A stretch of DNA of 64,000 nt from Apteryx mantelli. Its lineage: Eukaryota; Chordata; Aves; Apterygiformes; Apterygidae. Positions 34,521 through 48,512 of the stretch are shown in pieces. Every line of letters starts with the position of its first letter. The first letter of the stretch is position 1. The stretch covers positions 503,501-567,500 of the forward strand of contig NC_089990.1 in the NCBI RefSeq assembly GCF_036417845.1, in the 5' to 3' direction. The translations under genes and the position numbers were made by a program. A model generated the notes under the pieces. That model saw nothing but the letters and a program-made list of their open reading frames with translations, was not told where the DNA came from and did no database searches.

Positions 34521-36149
34521 CTGGGAGCTCTTGCTCCCACGTTGATTCTCCCTCTTTGCCCTCGGCAAATCACATAATTTCTCCACCCCACTTCCTCCTT
34601 TCCATGAAATGAGGTTAATGATAGCAATTTCTCTGCTTCACAGGAGTGCCGGGGATGAATTAACATTTGCCAAATAATATGAGACATAAAATACATGATA
34701 TTAATGTGGAACAAAATTGCTGCAGAGGAAATGCATTTTTAAAGCTGTTGGGATCTCGGGAGTGAAATAGCTGGGCATGACAGATCAAGACTGAGGAATG
34801 AATTAGATGTCAAAAAGATTTGGGAGTTCATGTGATCAGGACTGGAACAGCTATGGCTGAAGCAGTAAGAGCGTGGGGTTTAGGTAGCAGGGAACTGGTT
34901 TTCTTCAGAGTACCTAAAAGTGTTAATTCTTTTACTAGAAATGGAAGGCAGACCCCCAAGTTAATGGCAAGGGTCCTAGTGATTATTTTCTGTCTCCCTT
35001 TTTGTCACATTGGCAAGTCAACTTATTAAACATCAGGATTTTAAGACAAAAATTCATAGCAGCAGACAGAAGTGATCTCCCTTGCTTTCTTCCCTCCAGC
35101 CACAGCATGGAAAGGCTGGTCCAACATTTATCTCAGCTGCAGTGCTGGGGTGGGAAAGATAAATGAGGAATTCATGTTCTTTGACTAGATTCTTCATTTA
35201 TGTCAATAATTCCAAAGTAGTTCTGTTATAGTCATTAATGTGACTGTCATTAATGATCTATTTTAACTGTTATTGGGAGGCCAAGAAGTTCTAGCAGGCA
35301 GTGCATGAGACATAAAGGAGAAATGATTAAAATGGAACCAAAAATATCGCCATACTAGAGTCGTGAGTCAGATCCTGACCTTTCCAACAAGCACCATAAG
35401 GAGGAGACTGAGCTCATGTAGACGGGATCCAGGTGAGAGTGACAGGGCAGCTCAGCGTGGTGAGCTTTTAACAGGGGGCAAAACCGGGAGAGGTCCCACA
35501 GCGGCACCACCATGGACAAGTCATGCAGAGCCTGGGGAAGGGTCCTGCTGCCCCGGAGCAGCTCCAGCATGGACCCAGCAGCGGGCAGCAGCTCCATGCG
35601 GACGTGGTTGCCAGCCCCAGGCAGGGGTGGGGGCTCCCCCCCATAAACATGATTATAAATTATTCCAGTTTTTTTCGATTAGTGTTTTTAAAAAAAACTA
35701 TGATTGTGTCAATTCAGATTTTCTCAGGAAAGAGAAGAATTACTAACTCACTTTTATGAAATTCAGAGTTCTTTGAGAAATGATATGACTTTCTGAGCTG
35801 GAATCTCAAAGAAAAAGCATCTGTTATGAGACTCGTATAAAACTCAAAAGTTGGCAATACAGAGACAGAAACGTATTTGGAGCTTCTCTCGGGGCTGAGA
35901 GGAGAAGCTTTATGTCATTTATTTTAAAATGCCAAGTTATTTCTACTTAATAGAAACAAGCCGCTGTAAACACGGTTTTCCCTCCCGAGTTTGCCTCAGC
36001 ACGAGCCGGTATTTAGGAAGCCCTGGGTCCCTCTTTGCCGCCCCCTAACGCCTCTGTGGACAACGCGCAGCCGTAGGAAGCATGAAAACGCCGCGTTCGC
36101 CGTGGGGGACGGAGGAGCCCGGCCGGTGCGGTGCGGTGCAGGGAGCCGC

Positions 36150-36180
36150 GGGACGGGACGGGACGGGACGGGACGGGGCG
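36150..36180. repeat. (GGGAC)n short tandem repeat
   Basis: Five to six copies of the pentamer GGGAC in a CpG-rich block (about 35990-36290). The run has G-quadruplex potential on the + strand. Confidence 0.85.
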
Positions 36181-38648
36181 GGGAGCCCCCCCTGGCAGCT
36201 CGCGATCGCAAACGCGTGCACAGCCTTCCCTTCCCGCATCCTTTGGGAGTGGGCGCAGAGCGGGGCGGCCTGTGCCCGCAGAGCCTCTTAAACCACCCAG
36301 ACAGCCCCCAGCAGTAACGCAGCATGTGTCTGCGTTCAGTCTCTGATAATAAAAAGTCTTTTTTAAGGTCACAGGTAGAGGCAATGTCACATCCTGACGT
36401 TCATTCCTCTGCAGCAGCCCTTCGCTTTCCGAACAGACAGCGCTCAGCAGCCCTGGCACTGTGCGGCAGATTAACTGGGCTCCCATCACCGCGTGGTAAC
36501 GGAGCAGGAGCGGGAGAATAGCAGCACACCGTAAAAATACACGGCAGGAGCCAGGCGATCCTCAGGGCTTTTCCCCCGCAGGCTGTGGGAGATGCGGCCC
36601 GCACACCTCCAAGCGGGCAGCACCTGATCGAGAGCCCGGCGATGGGTCGAGGGATCAGAAATTTGGCTCAGGGTTTGGATCCGAGGCCCAGGGTCGCTCT
36701 CCTTGCTGGGCCTGTGGGTGTTTGACCCTGAACGCTTCATGGGATTGTGGGCACAATTCTCTCCCTCCCAAAAACAAATTACTCCACCAGCTAAACCAGC
36801 TGTGCTGATTCATAAGGAAACAATTTCCCTTCTGATTTAGCACAATACCAGAAGGAAACTTCAGGGCAATTTACCAGAGGGACACAGAAAATTAGAATAG
36901 TTGTTGATTATACTGTATTGCTGGATATCTGACAATTCCTCCTTGGCCTTAAACTTTGCAAGCGGGCTTGCACTGCAAAACGCAGCACAGCGTAACGAGT
37001 CCTCAGTAATCCTTGGTGCCAGGAGGCGTTCACGCAGAGCGGTCCGGAGCTGGGTGCGGGCTGCTTTATGCCGCTGGGGTGGCACCCAAGGGCAGGGGAG
37101 GAAACTCACGTGCAGCCCCGTGCACCTGGCCCGGCCGGAGCCAGCGGCTCGGAGACGTTCCCTGCGGACCGCTCCTGCCTTCCACCTCCCGCGCGCATGG
37201 GAAGCGGGGCAGAGCTGGAGGACGTGCCTCTCAGGCCCCACGCTTTTGGCCTTCAGACCCCCGAACTTTACGGGCTGGGTGGTGGCCGTGTCCTGGGCTC
37301 CTTGGGCTCGGGCGCTTGGCGCGTATGTGGCCATTGAGCAGAGCGGAAGACTGAGTCCCCTGCAGCAGAGGAGAGCTGGGACTGTCATGCTACGGTGAGA
37401 AGGAGCAACGTCTGGTCTTGCTTGACACTTTTTTTTTTTCTGTTTTTCTCCACTTTAGTATCCACGCCTTGTAAGCGGCTCTGTTTTTCACATTGATGCA
37501 ACCAAAATTTCAATCCCCACATCCTGAAGTGTCAGTAGGAGTTCAGACTCACTTTGCAACTAAAAGCCTTATTTGCTCTCCAAATAAGTATAATTGCCTA
37601 TCCTTATATGCTTTTCAAAGTCATGAAGTGATTTCTTCTTCTTATGGATCTTTTCATAATGCCATGCTCCTCTGCTGTTTCACAGCTGGCTCCAACTTTG
37701 CGCACAACTGTGGGGCTATGGGAGTTCAGCAATATTACATTAACCTGTGGCAGCCGAGGCTGCCCTTTTTGCCCATGCTAGCCTCAGTAATTACCCAATA
37801 AATAATCTGCAGTGCCCAAAAGATGCTATTTAGAGATACTTGAAAATGCTGATTCAGAACACATGGAAATTCGGTCGTTCACACATTGCTCTCAGCTTCC
37901 CCTCGTGGGGGAAATTGCCGCGCCTTCCAGGACCTGTTATTTCTATTTGGAGTCTGTGACCCAGGCTTTAAACAGCAGCTGCTCAAATACCCCTGTGATG
38001 CACTTTGAAAGTATTCAGAAGAAGAAGAAGACAAAAGATTCTCTAAATAGAGCAAGCACTTTTGCTTTTTCTAAGAATTAAGTAGACTCTACACTGCTTC
38101 TCCACTTAAGAGCTCCAAAATACATATTTTTTCCCCTATATCTGCACTTGCCAGCCTTTGTTTGAGCTACTGCGTGGCCAGGACCATGCTGATCCAGTGA
38201 GTTAGACCATCAATTTCCTGTTTCCTTTGGTGTAACAACCATGCTAGTTTGAATAGAACGTAGTAGAACATAGTGATTTGGTAAAATGATGGGAGATAGT
38301 ACAGGTAAGGACAGCAGAGAACTATTCAAAGGGAGAGAAATTATTTAGACATCACCAAAAAGCAAAATGAAAAACATCTGCTCTCTAATAGAATAACCCG
38401 AAATTAAAGATGTTTATCTGCATTCAAATAAATTGTAGTTTGATATTTCTTTTTTGTTTCTGCTACGATTTAGCTTCGGCAGCAAAACTGCTTGTAAACA
38501 GAGATGCAAACTTAGCAATTAGTTACACTCCATTGCCTAGAATCCTTAAAGACAACTAAATTTTAAGAAAATAGTAGGCTTTCTAACAGCCCTTAAGGAA
38601 GTGATGCATCCCTTGCAATCCTGAAGGGCATCCCCATGAATACACCAA

Positions 38649-38726
38649 AAAAAAAAATACAAAAATACACAAAAATAAATACACAAAAAGTACACAAAAT
38701 ACTCAAATACACACACACACACACAC
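38649..38726. repeat. A-rich repeat grading into an (AC)9 microsatellite
   Basis: A run of AAAAATAC/ACAAAAAT-type units is followed by (AC)9 at 38709-38726. Confidence 0.85.
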
Positions 38727-41700
38727 AACAGAGCATTTAAAGTAAAGCACGTGTTCAGATGGGGAAAAAACTCCCAGCGGGGACAGGGTTAGGTTAAAAG
38801 GTGTTGCACAAGAAACCTGAATTCTGGCATTTATTGGTTGCTGAGCGTTCAGCTTTGCAGTCTCGGCAAGCGAGCCTGCGAGGCGGTTTTCCCGTGGATG
38901 TGATTGCAGACGTGTCCGGGATGGTTTGGAGCCAGGACGATGCTCTGCTGCAGAGCGCGGCGCTGTGCTGCTGTGCTGCCGGAGGGTGGTGGCTACAGTC
39001 AACCCAGCGACTGACAAACAGCCGCTCCCGCAGCACAGGCGGTTCCCGGCTGAGCAGAGCAGCCACCAAGAGGTCCATCGCACGGTCTTTCAGGAGCAAA
39101 AAGAAACTAGCGGGTTTAGGTTATAGGATGATATTTATTTTGCTCTTCCTATTTCCCACGCATAGACACAACACTCAATTTCTTTTCAAGGCCTTCTTTG
39201 CAGATTCCGTTTCAGCGTGCTTGACCCCAGCCATCTCCTCCAGAGTGGAGAGGGACGGTTCCTTGCTGACGGAGGAACCTCACTGCCTGAGCCCCTCGGG
39301 CTCCTAGCTGCAGCGAGGAGGGTGCACACGCAGCTGGCTCGGGGCGTCGCTTCCACCACTTCATCGCAGTTCTGCTGCTCACGGGAGCGGAGGACACCGG
39401 CTGGCATGACCCGAAGGGGTGGATATAGAGCTGCCTTGAAAACTGCCCGCGGCTTTAGCAGATCTTTTCTGACAGTGAGCCTCTCGCACATGGGGAAGTT
39501 GTCGAGTTGTTATCACCTTAGCTGCAAGCAAAGCAGGGTATCTGCCTGTCTTTGCTCACAGCTCCCACGCAGCTGTAACAGCCACTTCTGCACCATCTTC
39601 TCTCCTGAGGAAAACCAACACCCGCTCCTGAACCAGATGTTAGAGGCTGGACTGCAAGACTAAGCAGGCTGCAACAGCCCGGAGGTTAATCTCTGTCCTC
39701 ATACGGGTCTCCAGCACTGACCTGTGCCGCTGGGCATGATGTTAGGGTGGCGCAGAGATGAAAGTACCCCAAAGCGGTGCTGCTAGTGCAGGGACGTGAA
39801 GGCTGGGCTCATGCCCGAGCGCAGGGTTCCCGCTGGGGAACGGGCAGCGGGGAGCGGGATGCGAAATTGTGGCCACGTGGCCACCAGGATTTCTGTCCTG
39901 AAATCCGGGCACAGCCATGAGACCTCCCTGCAGCTTCTGGTTTTAGCACAAGGACACTTCTAGTGCCAGCTGCTCCCTTGTTGTCCTGTTTCTAGGGGGG
40001 CAACATAAGACTGTCCCATAACAGAAGAATTTTAGGGTACAGTTCCACAAATCTGTTAAGACTCGTCTATGTCAGGCCTCCTTCCATACCAGCAAGCAAC
40101 ACTGGTGACCAGAGAAACTATCAAGACTGTCTTTTTTTCACTCAGATTATACCCTGTTGATTAGCACAAATGAACTGACTAGAAAAGGGAAGATTGCTCT
40201 CCAGGCCCAGCATTTGGCTACAAATTTTCTATATGAAAAGGAAATGACTGTCTCTTCAGTTCTAATTGCTCACATTCTTAATTTAACAAAGAGAACATGG
40301 TGAAGAGAGGTTCATGTTATTCCTCTTCTGAAGCCATTCATTTGCCTCTGGGAAAGATTTAGCTCCTCTGCTTGCCAAGCTAATCAGTGAAACAGAAAAC
40401 ACAAAGCACTAATGTGCATTGAAATCCCAGGCACTGCATAGCCACAAAAAAAGGAGAAATTATGTGCGAGAGATTTCCACCTGATCCCCACAACTACTTG
40501 ATAATAAATGCCTTAGACTAGAGAGAGAAAAGCAGAGGGGACTTCTTTTCATTTAAGTTTCCTGACCGAGGTACCAGCTAGGATAGGAGAAAAACTGGAA
40601 CAAAAATGGACAGAACCTGAGCACCAGGTTGGATAAGCCCCAAATACACAAATTCATCCATCATCTGGCGTAATTAAGTACTGCGACATGAGCTGTGATT
40701 GCCACAGAGGCTGGATGAGTGGATGATGTGGGCAGACTTTTGAAGGTCTCGGTGTCCGCCTTGGCTCTGCTTCCACGGAGGTTAAAGTTAAACCAAAAGC
40801 TCCGAAATCCTGCTCCACGTTTCCTCTCGGGAAAAGCTTCCACTCTCGTGGCATCGCAGGTACCTCGTCTTCAGACAGGCTGAGCAGCGGCTCGTCTGTT
40901 CTGACGGATACCCAACAGCTGGACAAAGTTCCCCTAAGCCACCAGGGAAGCCAAGGAGTTTCAGACATATTTTGAAGCTTCATTTGAGCCAGACCGCTTC
41001 CCAGCCCCTTTTCCGCTGCAACGGGGCGGGAGAAGAACGCGTGCAGGGATTTCACAGCCCCGGCGGTCGGAGTGGGCTGCAGCGCGCTGCTCCTTCTGCG
41101 TCCCTGGACGTGCAGCTAAGGAGCTTTACTGTCAGTGTCCTCTAATACTAGTTATGTTTTTGTTTTTTGCAACTCTGCTTCCGTGTTCCTAAATGAGAAC
41201 CTAATGCTTCGGTTTAATAAAACTGTGTGCTTTTTCCTTAGGCTGAGTTAGGCAGGAACTTAGCTGAAGGTGGCAAACGCTTGGTATTTCCCTGGAGACA
41301 ACGAACCCAAAGCGAGTACGTGCAGGTAAATCCCTGGAGCGCCAGCGACCTGGCGGGAGTGCTCGGGAGCGGGGGCTCGCGCCCCGCAGATGCACAGGCA
41401 TCGCTGCACACGTGCGCCGAGGTGCAGGCGACGTCCTTCCCTGTAGGAGGAGGCGTCCAAGGTTGCGGACAGACTGAGCCGGGCAGTTAGAAACCAGGGA
41501 TCAGCAGTTTTTTCCTCCCCCAAAGGCAGGGAAGCCCCGGCAAGCTTTCTGAGATGAAAAGCCCGTGAGAAGATAAGAGGTAGTGAAGCTTCATGCACTT
41601 TCCTTCTGTTTTTGCTGACTCCACTTATTCCACAGTCCTAGTTCCAGAATAATTATGTTTAAAATCCGGAGCGGCATCAGAGCAAAATCTACCGACAGCA

Positions 41701-43321
41701 GATGCCAAAGGGAGACATCCCACGGTAGGGGAGCTCCTACCAAGAAACCAAGGCCATGGCGTGTCTTCAAATCAACAAGGGACATTTGTCCTACTTCCTG
41801 CTGTAGCCTGTATTTTCCTGCTTTACCTAATCCCTTGGGATCTGCCTCCTGTGCTGAAGACAGTTCACCACTGCTGGGCCGAGTTTCTATCTATCTCGCT
41901 GCTTCCGCTCTCCGCAGTTTGTATTGCCGCTTCTGGCACCACCCCGGCTCATTCAGCTGTACGTGACACTGAAAAATGCTCCTCTTAATTTCAGGTCAAG
42001 GAAGTCATTCCTCTTCTGCTGCAGTGTTTTCCAGGGCTGCCAAGAGGAGTTTCTCTGCACCGGCCGGGGAGTTGCCGCGCTGCGCCGCACTGCACTGCGC
42101 GCCCTCCCGCGCTGTCCGGGACCAGCAGCGCAGGCAGGACCTGGATCTCTGCCGGGTTTCCCTGCTGCAGTGGTGGGCTGCCCTGAGCGTCTTGTCCCAC
42201 GGCAGCTTCATTTTGTCAAACGCCTTTCTTGAAGAACCCAGCCAAAAGCTTCCTGGGACCCCAAACATGCTGTGCAGATGGGGACCGCCTTATCCATGTT
42301 GCCTCCTTCGAGCAAACAGCACTTTCCTTGAAAAAAAGGTTTCTGGACTTTTACTCCAGTCAAGTCACATTTCTCCACATGTCTATTAATCCCATTTTCC
42401 AGGCTGTTTCTGCTGATCTGCCTGGGATGGGAGTTGGACGTGCAGGTCCACAGGAACCTGGAGCACCCCTGGAGCCCTGCTCCTGGTCCTGCCCGAGTCT
42501 GAGCGCTCGGAGCAGCAGCCGGAGCCACCACGTGACCCCTCGGGAAGGGCCAGTTTCGCACTTGCCATGCAGGAAAAGGGTTCGAGGCAAAATGAAGATA
42601 GACCAAAGGGGAAAGGCAGCAAGATATCTGTCACCAAATCACTCATCTGGTTGCTTAATCCCCCTGTCCTCGCAAGCCCAAAGGATGGGGAAAGGGCATG
42701 GAGACCTCTCCACCCAGCCATGAAGGGTCTGCCACCGAGGCGCCGCAGCCCGGCGGTCTCTGACCTGATGTGCTCCCAAACAGCTGCCCTAAGGCACAGT
42801 CGCCACCACATCCAGGGACTCAGATTACGGGCCTGGCGGCTGGACAGGACCCAACAGAGCCTGGAAGGACGCTGTAGCTGCTGTCATCTCCTCTAGATGA
42901 CCGTCCTTTCTTCCTTGGCTTATGCATTTTTTCCATTGTAACCTCTTTTCCCTTGCTCAGAGCTGCACAGAAGGACAGAGTTTTGAAATAAATGTGTATT
43001 TTACCACAACTTTCTGAGTTTCATCTTCCTCCATTCCTCCTTTCCTCTGTGTATGGGTCATCCCAGCAAACCCTCCACGCATCTCCTTCAGCTTAACCAG
43101 CCCTTTAAGGGGAAAAGAGATGAGGTGCAGATTAAAAGCCAGGAAAACGTACAGCAAATGCTGAGGTGCTGCCTGGCTTTTCCCCACTGTGTCAAATGCA
43201 TCCAAATAGCTTTGCCTTTTTTGCTCATCGTTGGTGAGGTGCAAATGAGAGGTGTCTGCTGTGTCTCCCAAGTCCCTTGGCTCTGGGTCAGAAATACCCT
43301 GAAAAGGTTCAAAGCGCTGCT

Positions 43322-43338
43322 GGGGGGGGGGGGGGGGG
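43322..43338. repeat. G17 homopolymer
   Basis: Seventeen consecutive G on the + strand. The length is likely variable and prone to assembly error. Confidence 0.9.
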
Positions 43339-46300
43339 CGAGATTCCTGTTACAAGCTATTGCCTGCACAGTTTCAGCTCTCTGGCCTCAAACCAGCAAA
43401 GCACTTACAGCTACGTTTGTTTTGAAGGCTGCGAAAAGCCGCAGTGAAGGACTTTTGAACTTCTCATCAAAGACAACGGGACTCCTCGGGAGCTCAGCGA
43501 AGTGTGTTTTAAATGTCTTTCTCGCAAGGGCTCGGCTGGACGCGGGCGTCTCTCTGTCTGCCGCCGTGCAGACAGACGGAAAGCAATGGAGGCTGCTCGC
43601 TGCAGCAGGGAGCAAACGGATTTCACAGATGGGGGGATAAACGTGCGCAGTGACAGCCGTGCGCGTTACACACACGGAATTACTTATCCTTTCCACTCAC
43701 CGTCATGTCATTGCTGTGCTTGCTGTTGAGGAAAACGTGCTTATTTTTCCCTGTCCCCTACTCCTACGCAGGTGGGGACGGAGAACCACGTTTAGCAGCC
43801 TCCTACGGAGCAAGTGTGCGCCAGCGAGCATCCAGGGCCGCGGCCCGGCGCCACGGGAATGCGCAGCAGGAGAAGGCGCACTCCTTGGAAAATGCCACGG
43901 ATTCCAGCTGTCCTGAAGATTGCCACGCCGGAGCGCTCGGCGCCGGCAGCACTCAGCTGTCCGTCAGCGATATCCGCCGGATTTGCACGTGGCAGCGGGA
44001 ATCGCGTGGCTGCTCGCCGGCGGGGACTAAGCATGCTGTAAGCAGGAGTCAGTATGATTTCAAGGAGTTAAAAAGGAAAAGAAAAACACCTAGGGCTCAA
44101 GACCCGGAGCCGAGCGGAGCCGCTGGACGATGCCCGTCAGCCACGGAAAGGGCAGATTGACCATGTCCTACTGGGTCTCTGCACGCTGTCGCCCAAGCCC
44201 CCACTGTCAGTTTGAGCTGAAAATTCATGGACTATCAAATCTGTTTCCAAAGCCTTTCTTTTCTGTCCTTTCTGAAGTGCCATATTAGTAGCTATTATGT
44301 ACTTGCCATTTGTGTTTTGAATAATAAAGTCCAAATTGTAACTGTCCACAGAAAACCAAATGCAACTGCTATTGCATTGTTGCTTTTTTCTTGTTCTTCC
44401 TATTGAAGTCCTTTTTGTAAAACTTACCCCTCCGCCCACTCCCTTGTAATGCTTAAAAGCGCTATTTAAAATATATGCTAATGTCAGACTTCTAATGGAA
44501 ATAATGTGTTTGAAAGAACTGTCCGCTTTTAACTGGGCAGCTAATGCTCGATCATACTCTGGCCCCAAGGAAATTGTGTATATCACCGAGAGATTAGTTT
44601 GCAGCTCCCATTACCTGAAATTTAACGAAAATTAAGATAGCAAATGAGGTTAGAACTTGGTTACAGTTTCTGCTGAAATGTCAGTTGTTCAGAAATCTGG
44701 CATTTTGCGCCAGGTCGGGGGTGCCTGCGCAGGGCTGCAGAGCAGCACCGAGGGGGAGGCTCGTGGTCCGCGCCGGCAGCTCCGGATTTGGGTGAAGCAG
44801 CAGGAGAAGGAAACGGCCGGGTGCGGACGATCCCGCCCTGCGGGACCAGGGGCCCTGCAGGAGATGGACAGACACTCAGACACCTAAAAATAAGACACTA
44901 GGAGGAAAATGCTGGCTGCCTTTAATATCCTCCGTCTGTAAACGCTCCACAGAGACTGGCAGGTAACTTGAATTTTTCCCAAGAAAAACAGGCAGAAAGC
45001 TCCAAGCAACATTACTCCGCAGCACGGCGATTCCTGCTCCCCCAATATTTTCCGGTCGGTGCCGCAGCCGAGGAGCAGCTCTGGGGCCGAGCGGGATGGC
45101 AGGGCGGGTGGCTCCGGCAGCGCCCCGGGACAGCGACGGCCGGGACGGGGAGCTGTGCAGGGAGGCGGGAGCCGCTTCGCCCGGAGCAGGGACGTCGAGA
45201 CCCACTAGGCCATCGGCCTCGGGGAACTCGACGGCCAAAGCACGACAGGTTTGGTTGAAACCTGTCCTTTCAGAACAGCTCAGCTTCAGCCAGGCGCTTC
45301 GAGCTGTGTCTGCGGAAGCAGGACTGACACTGATTTTAGTCTCCGCTTGGGTTTCAGGTTGCAGACTGGGATGCTGAGCTCACCAGAGCATTTAGGCACA
45401 AGCATAAGCATTAACCACGGTCCGGTATCAAGACCTGCCCCAGCCCTGGAGCCCGTGGACGAGCGCTCGGCTCATCCGTAACCCGCTTTCCGCTTCACCC
45501 AGGGCTCCCGGCACGGGATCAGCTGCCGGCTACACGCAGACCTGCTGATCTAGAAATGCCAGGTTTAGCCAGCAAGGAAGTGTAAAGAGAGAGGTGCAGG
45601 GATTGCCGTGCTTCAGGCTTTAATTTTTAAACCAGTAAGTGTGAGAGTGTTTCAAGAGGTTCTAGCACATTCCTGCAATTAGGCAATTTGCACCTGGAGA
45701 AAGATAACATGCCTGGGATTTTGCTGTTAATCTGGTCAGAGTAAACTCATAGCTTCCAGCTTTGCAAATACTTGCAGTTACAAAGCTGGTAATAAAGTGT
45801 GGCAGGCAAGAAAAATATGGGAGGATAATGAAAGGCCTTTTCTAAAGCATGGGAATCTCACAACCGTTGTCATGAGAATGGCTTCAGGAAAAAAAGCAGA
45901 AACCCGCAAGATCATCTTGCTGTCATGATAACAAATGTACAGAATATCATTTTAACACCCCTCAGGCAAGAAACCCCATATAATAAATCCTGCTTCTGTA
46001 GAAAGCAGCAGGGTTTTTCTTGTAGCCTTGAACTGGAGCAGCGCTAAGACCCTGGGAAACAATAAATCCAAGCTTTTGGGAGAAGAACTGGTTCCGTGGA
46101 GGCACGTACATCCAACGTAGATGTTTTCCTCTCAGAGGAGGAATTCCTGTTTCAGCCTAGTCGCTCTTTTTCTGCCGTTTGCTCAGAAACCGCTGCCTGC
46201 ACTGGTGTGGGCTGGGATGCTCAGTCTGCTTCCCGGGAAGCAGACACCCGGGATGCAAAACCCCAAACCCTCGCTCTGCAAGTGACCGGTCCGTGTGCTC

Positions 46301-48432
46301 ATTCCCTGCGCTGATGGCGGTGGCTGCAGTGGCTGGAGACCAGGCTGCGCTCGGAGCCGGAGCGGATGGTGCTGGCTGTGGGAGTGAGGGGGAGCTGCGA
46401 CAGGCAGCTGCAGCCCGGCTCCACTTTGCTCCAGCCTGGCTCCAGCCTGGCTTGGCTCAGCCCGGCTCGGCTCTGTCCCAGCTCCCCAGCGTGTCCTCAG
46501 GGCAGAGTCCCCTGCCCCAGCCCCTCTCAGCTCCCTGGGATCAGTCCTGCAGGAAACCAAGTGCAGCCATGCATTCAGATTATCAGTTTTCAAGTCATGG
46601 ACGATCCTAACAGCTCCTGGGGACTAAATCCTGTAGGATGCCTGTTTCCCAGAGATGCGCAAGATGAACTCCAAACCCGTGCTTAATAATGCACAGAAAT
46701 AAGGAAAATGCTGCTTGCTGGGTGCTGGGTCACTGGCGCCTGCCCAGAGGGTCCCAGGGCTGCAGCCAGCTTCCTTCCCGCCGTGTCCCGGGAAGCCCGG
46801 CCGGGCAGGACTCTGCCGCCTCCGGGGCGACCCCAGCAGTGCAGAGCCCACGGTGGCCTCTCACTTTGTCTCGTGCTGAGACCACTTCAGCTCCTCAGCT
46901 CAGGTTGCCAGGCTGTCCGGCACTTAAGGGATTAACATTGGACTTATTTTCAGCTTTTGCTTAACTGTATATAATTGCACGATCTTTTTTTTTTCCCCCA
47001 CCCTAAAACCGTCGCACCAAGCATGACAGAGTCCAGCGTGGCCAGGGGGCTGCTGCGCAGCCGCACTGGGGCAGCAGGGACCTGTGGGGCCGGACCCAGC
47101 GCGGCCCCCGCGGATGGAGCCGGGCAGCCGAGGCCCTGTGGCTCGCGGCGAGGGCTCAGGGCAGACGCTGCCAGGGGCAGAGCAACTTCAGACGTGTTGT
47201 TAATTGGACTTGTCATCCACGTGGCCTCGTCACAGCTATTATACCTGCAGCGGGAGGAGGAGCAGCTGCTCGGTGTTTGCCCGGGCTGCTCAGGTGTTGC
47301 CTCATGATGGATGCGAATTGCTGCCCCGCGTCTTGGTGCCTTGTTACCTTTCCCCCAACCAGGTTTTGCACGCCAAGGAGCAGCGCTCTCTGCATCTGCC
47401 ACGTCCTGGGAGCCTCCCGGTCCTCCGGCTGCTCGAGACGAGGCATGCGCGGATGGGTAATAGTCGTGCAGGAGCCCCTGTGCACCTAGAGCCCCATGCT
47501 GGTGGTGGTCTCGGCTGCTGAGCCATCGCGTGCCGAGGGGCAGCGGGGACGGGCCGCGGCGGCAGCCAGGAGAGTGACCGCTGCCCACGCTGCTGGCGAA
47601 CCTTCAGCCTCAGCGTCAGGGTATCTGTGATCTGGCATCACGCACGCAAGAAAAGCCGGGCCGTTTGCTAGCGCCTGTTAATGACTTTTGAGACTAACCA
47701 AATCTCGTGCTCAGAAGAAGAAAAAGGTCTTTTTTCTTTTTCACAAGAACTTATAAAGAGCTCATCCTCAAAAGGACCTGTGGCAATTTTTACTAGACGT
47801 AGCAAGCATGCTATCTGCTGTTTCTCAGGTTTTTTTAAATGAAGAATAACGTAAAGCTTGTATACAGCACTTTGCCCAGTGCCGTAGAAGAGCTCTAGAG
47901 TTATGACTCCCGCAGAGCTCTCTATATCAGAAATTTTTTGATGTCTCTGTTTGTTGTCTGGATCTCTCTTTCATATGCCTAAGTACCTGCAAACCCATGG
48001 CACAGAAACGAATCAAAAAAGCATCACTAACTCATGCTGTTGCTTTCTAATTAAAGGTGTACATGCCTGGAGATTAATCATGCTTCTTGGGGCTCAGATC
48101 AATGATACAGTCATGTGCTGAAGGTACAGAGCCAGGGTCTGCGTTCAAAAGCAAAGCTATGTTAAAAGCTATGGAAGTGAAACGTGCCCTTTAGCTCGTG
48201 CCTCCTGCCCTCCCTGGAAGCTGCTGTTTGAACAAGCGTTACTAGCTCTGCCCAGAGTAAATGATCTGCAGCCATCCGTCGGCAGGCCGCCCGCGAGCCC
48301 CACTCCCGTGGCGGGGCAGCTCCCTGCCAGAGCCGCGCGTGGCTGGCATCGGGCAAAGCCGGAGTCGGACGCTTCACTTGTCTTCCCACCTCCCTAGCTA
48401 TTTTTCTGAGGAAATTATCTTTGGAACGAATT

Positions 48433-48448
48433 GGGGGGGGGGGGGGGG
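48433..48448. repeat. G16 homopolymer
   Basis: Sixteen consecutive G just upstream of the minisatellite, on the same G-rich strand. Confidence 0.9.
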
Positions 48449-48512
48449 AGGGAGGAGGCAGGAACAAGAGCAGCGCCTTCCCCTGGCAGCAGGGGAGGCT
48501 CTGCAGGGTCCC

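Larger units (their letters stand above)
34521..48240. other. Intergenic stretch with repeated GC/CpG-rich blocks, no recognised gene
   Basis: CpG-rich blocks occur by eye at about 35990-36290, 36960-37340, 38860-39420, 41030-41470, 42030-42200, 43440-44150, 44700-45250 and 46180-47600, separated by AT-rich DNA. Long frames on both strands inside them look like GC-driven shadows. One minus-strand frame at 40654-41055 contains LLSLSEDE followed by a donor-like GAG|GTACCT but has no supporting partner. No transposon or RNA gene was identified. Confidence 0.45.

Noticed and set aside
36013-37398. Several 100-175-codon frames on both strands
   Set aside because: They overlap each other in CpG-rich DNA with Arg/Ala/Pro/Gly-rich translations, typical GC-driven shadows.
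40654-41055. Minus-strand 133-codon frame with a GTACCT donor-like site
   Set aside because: Some protein-like parts, but there are no partner exons or promoter context and the start is arbitrary. Support is too weak to list as a gene.
46183-47588. Frames of 136-212 codons in GC-rich DNA
   Set aside because: Same pattern of overlapping frames, no domain, low-complexity composition and no coherent splice sites.
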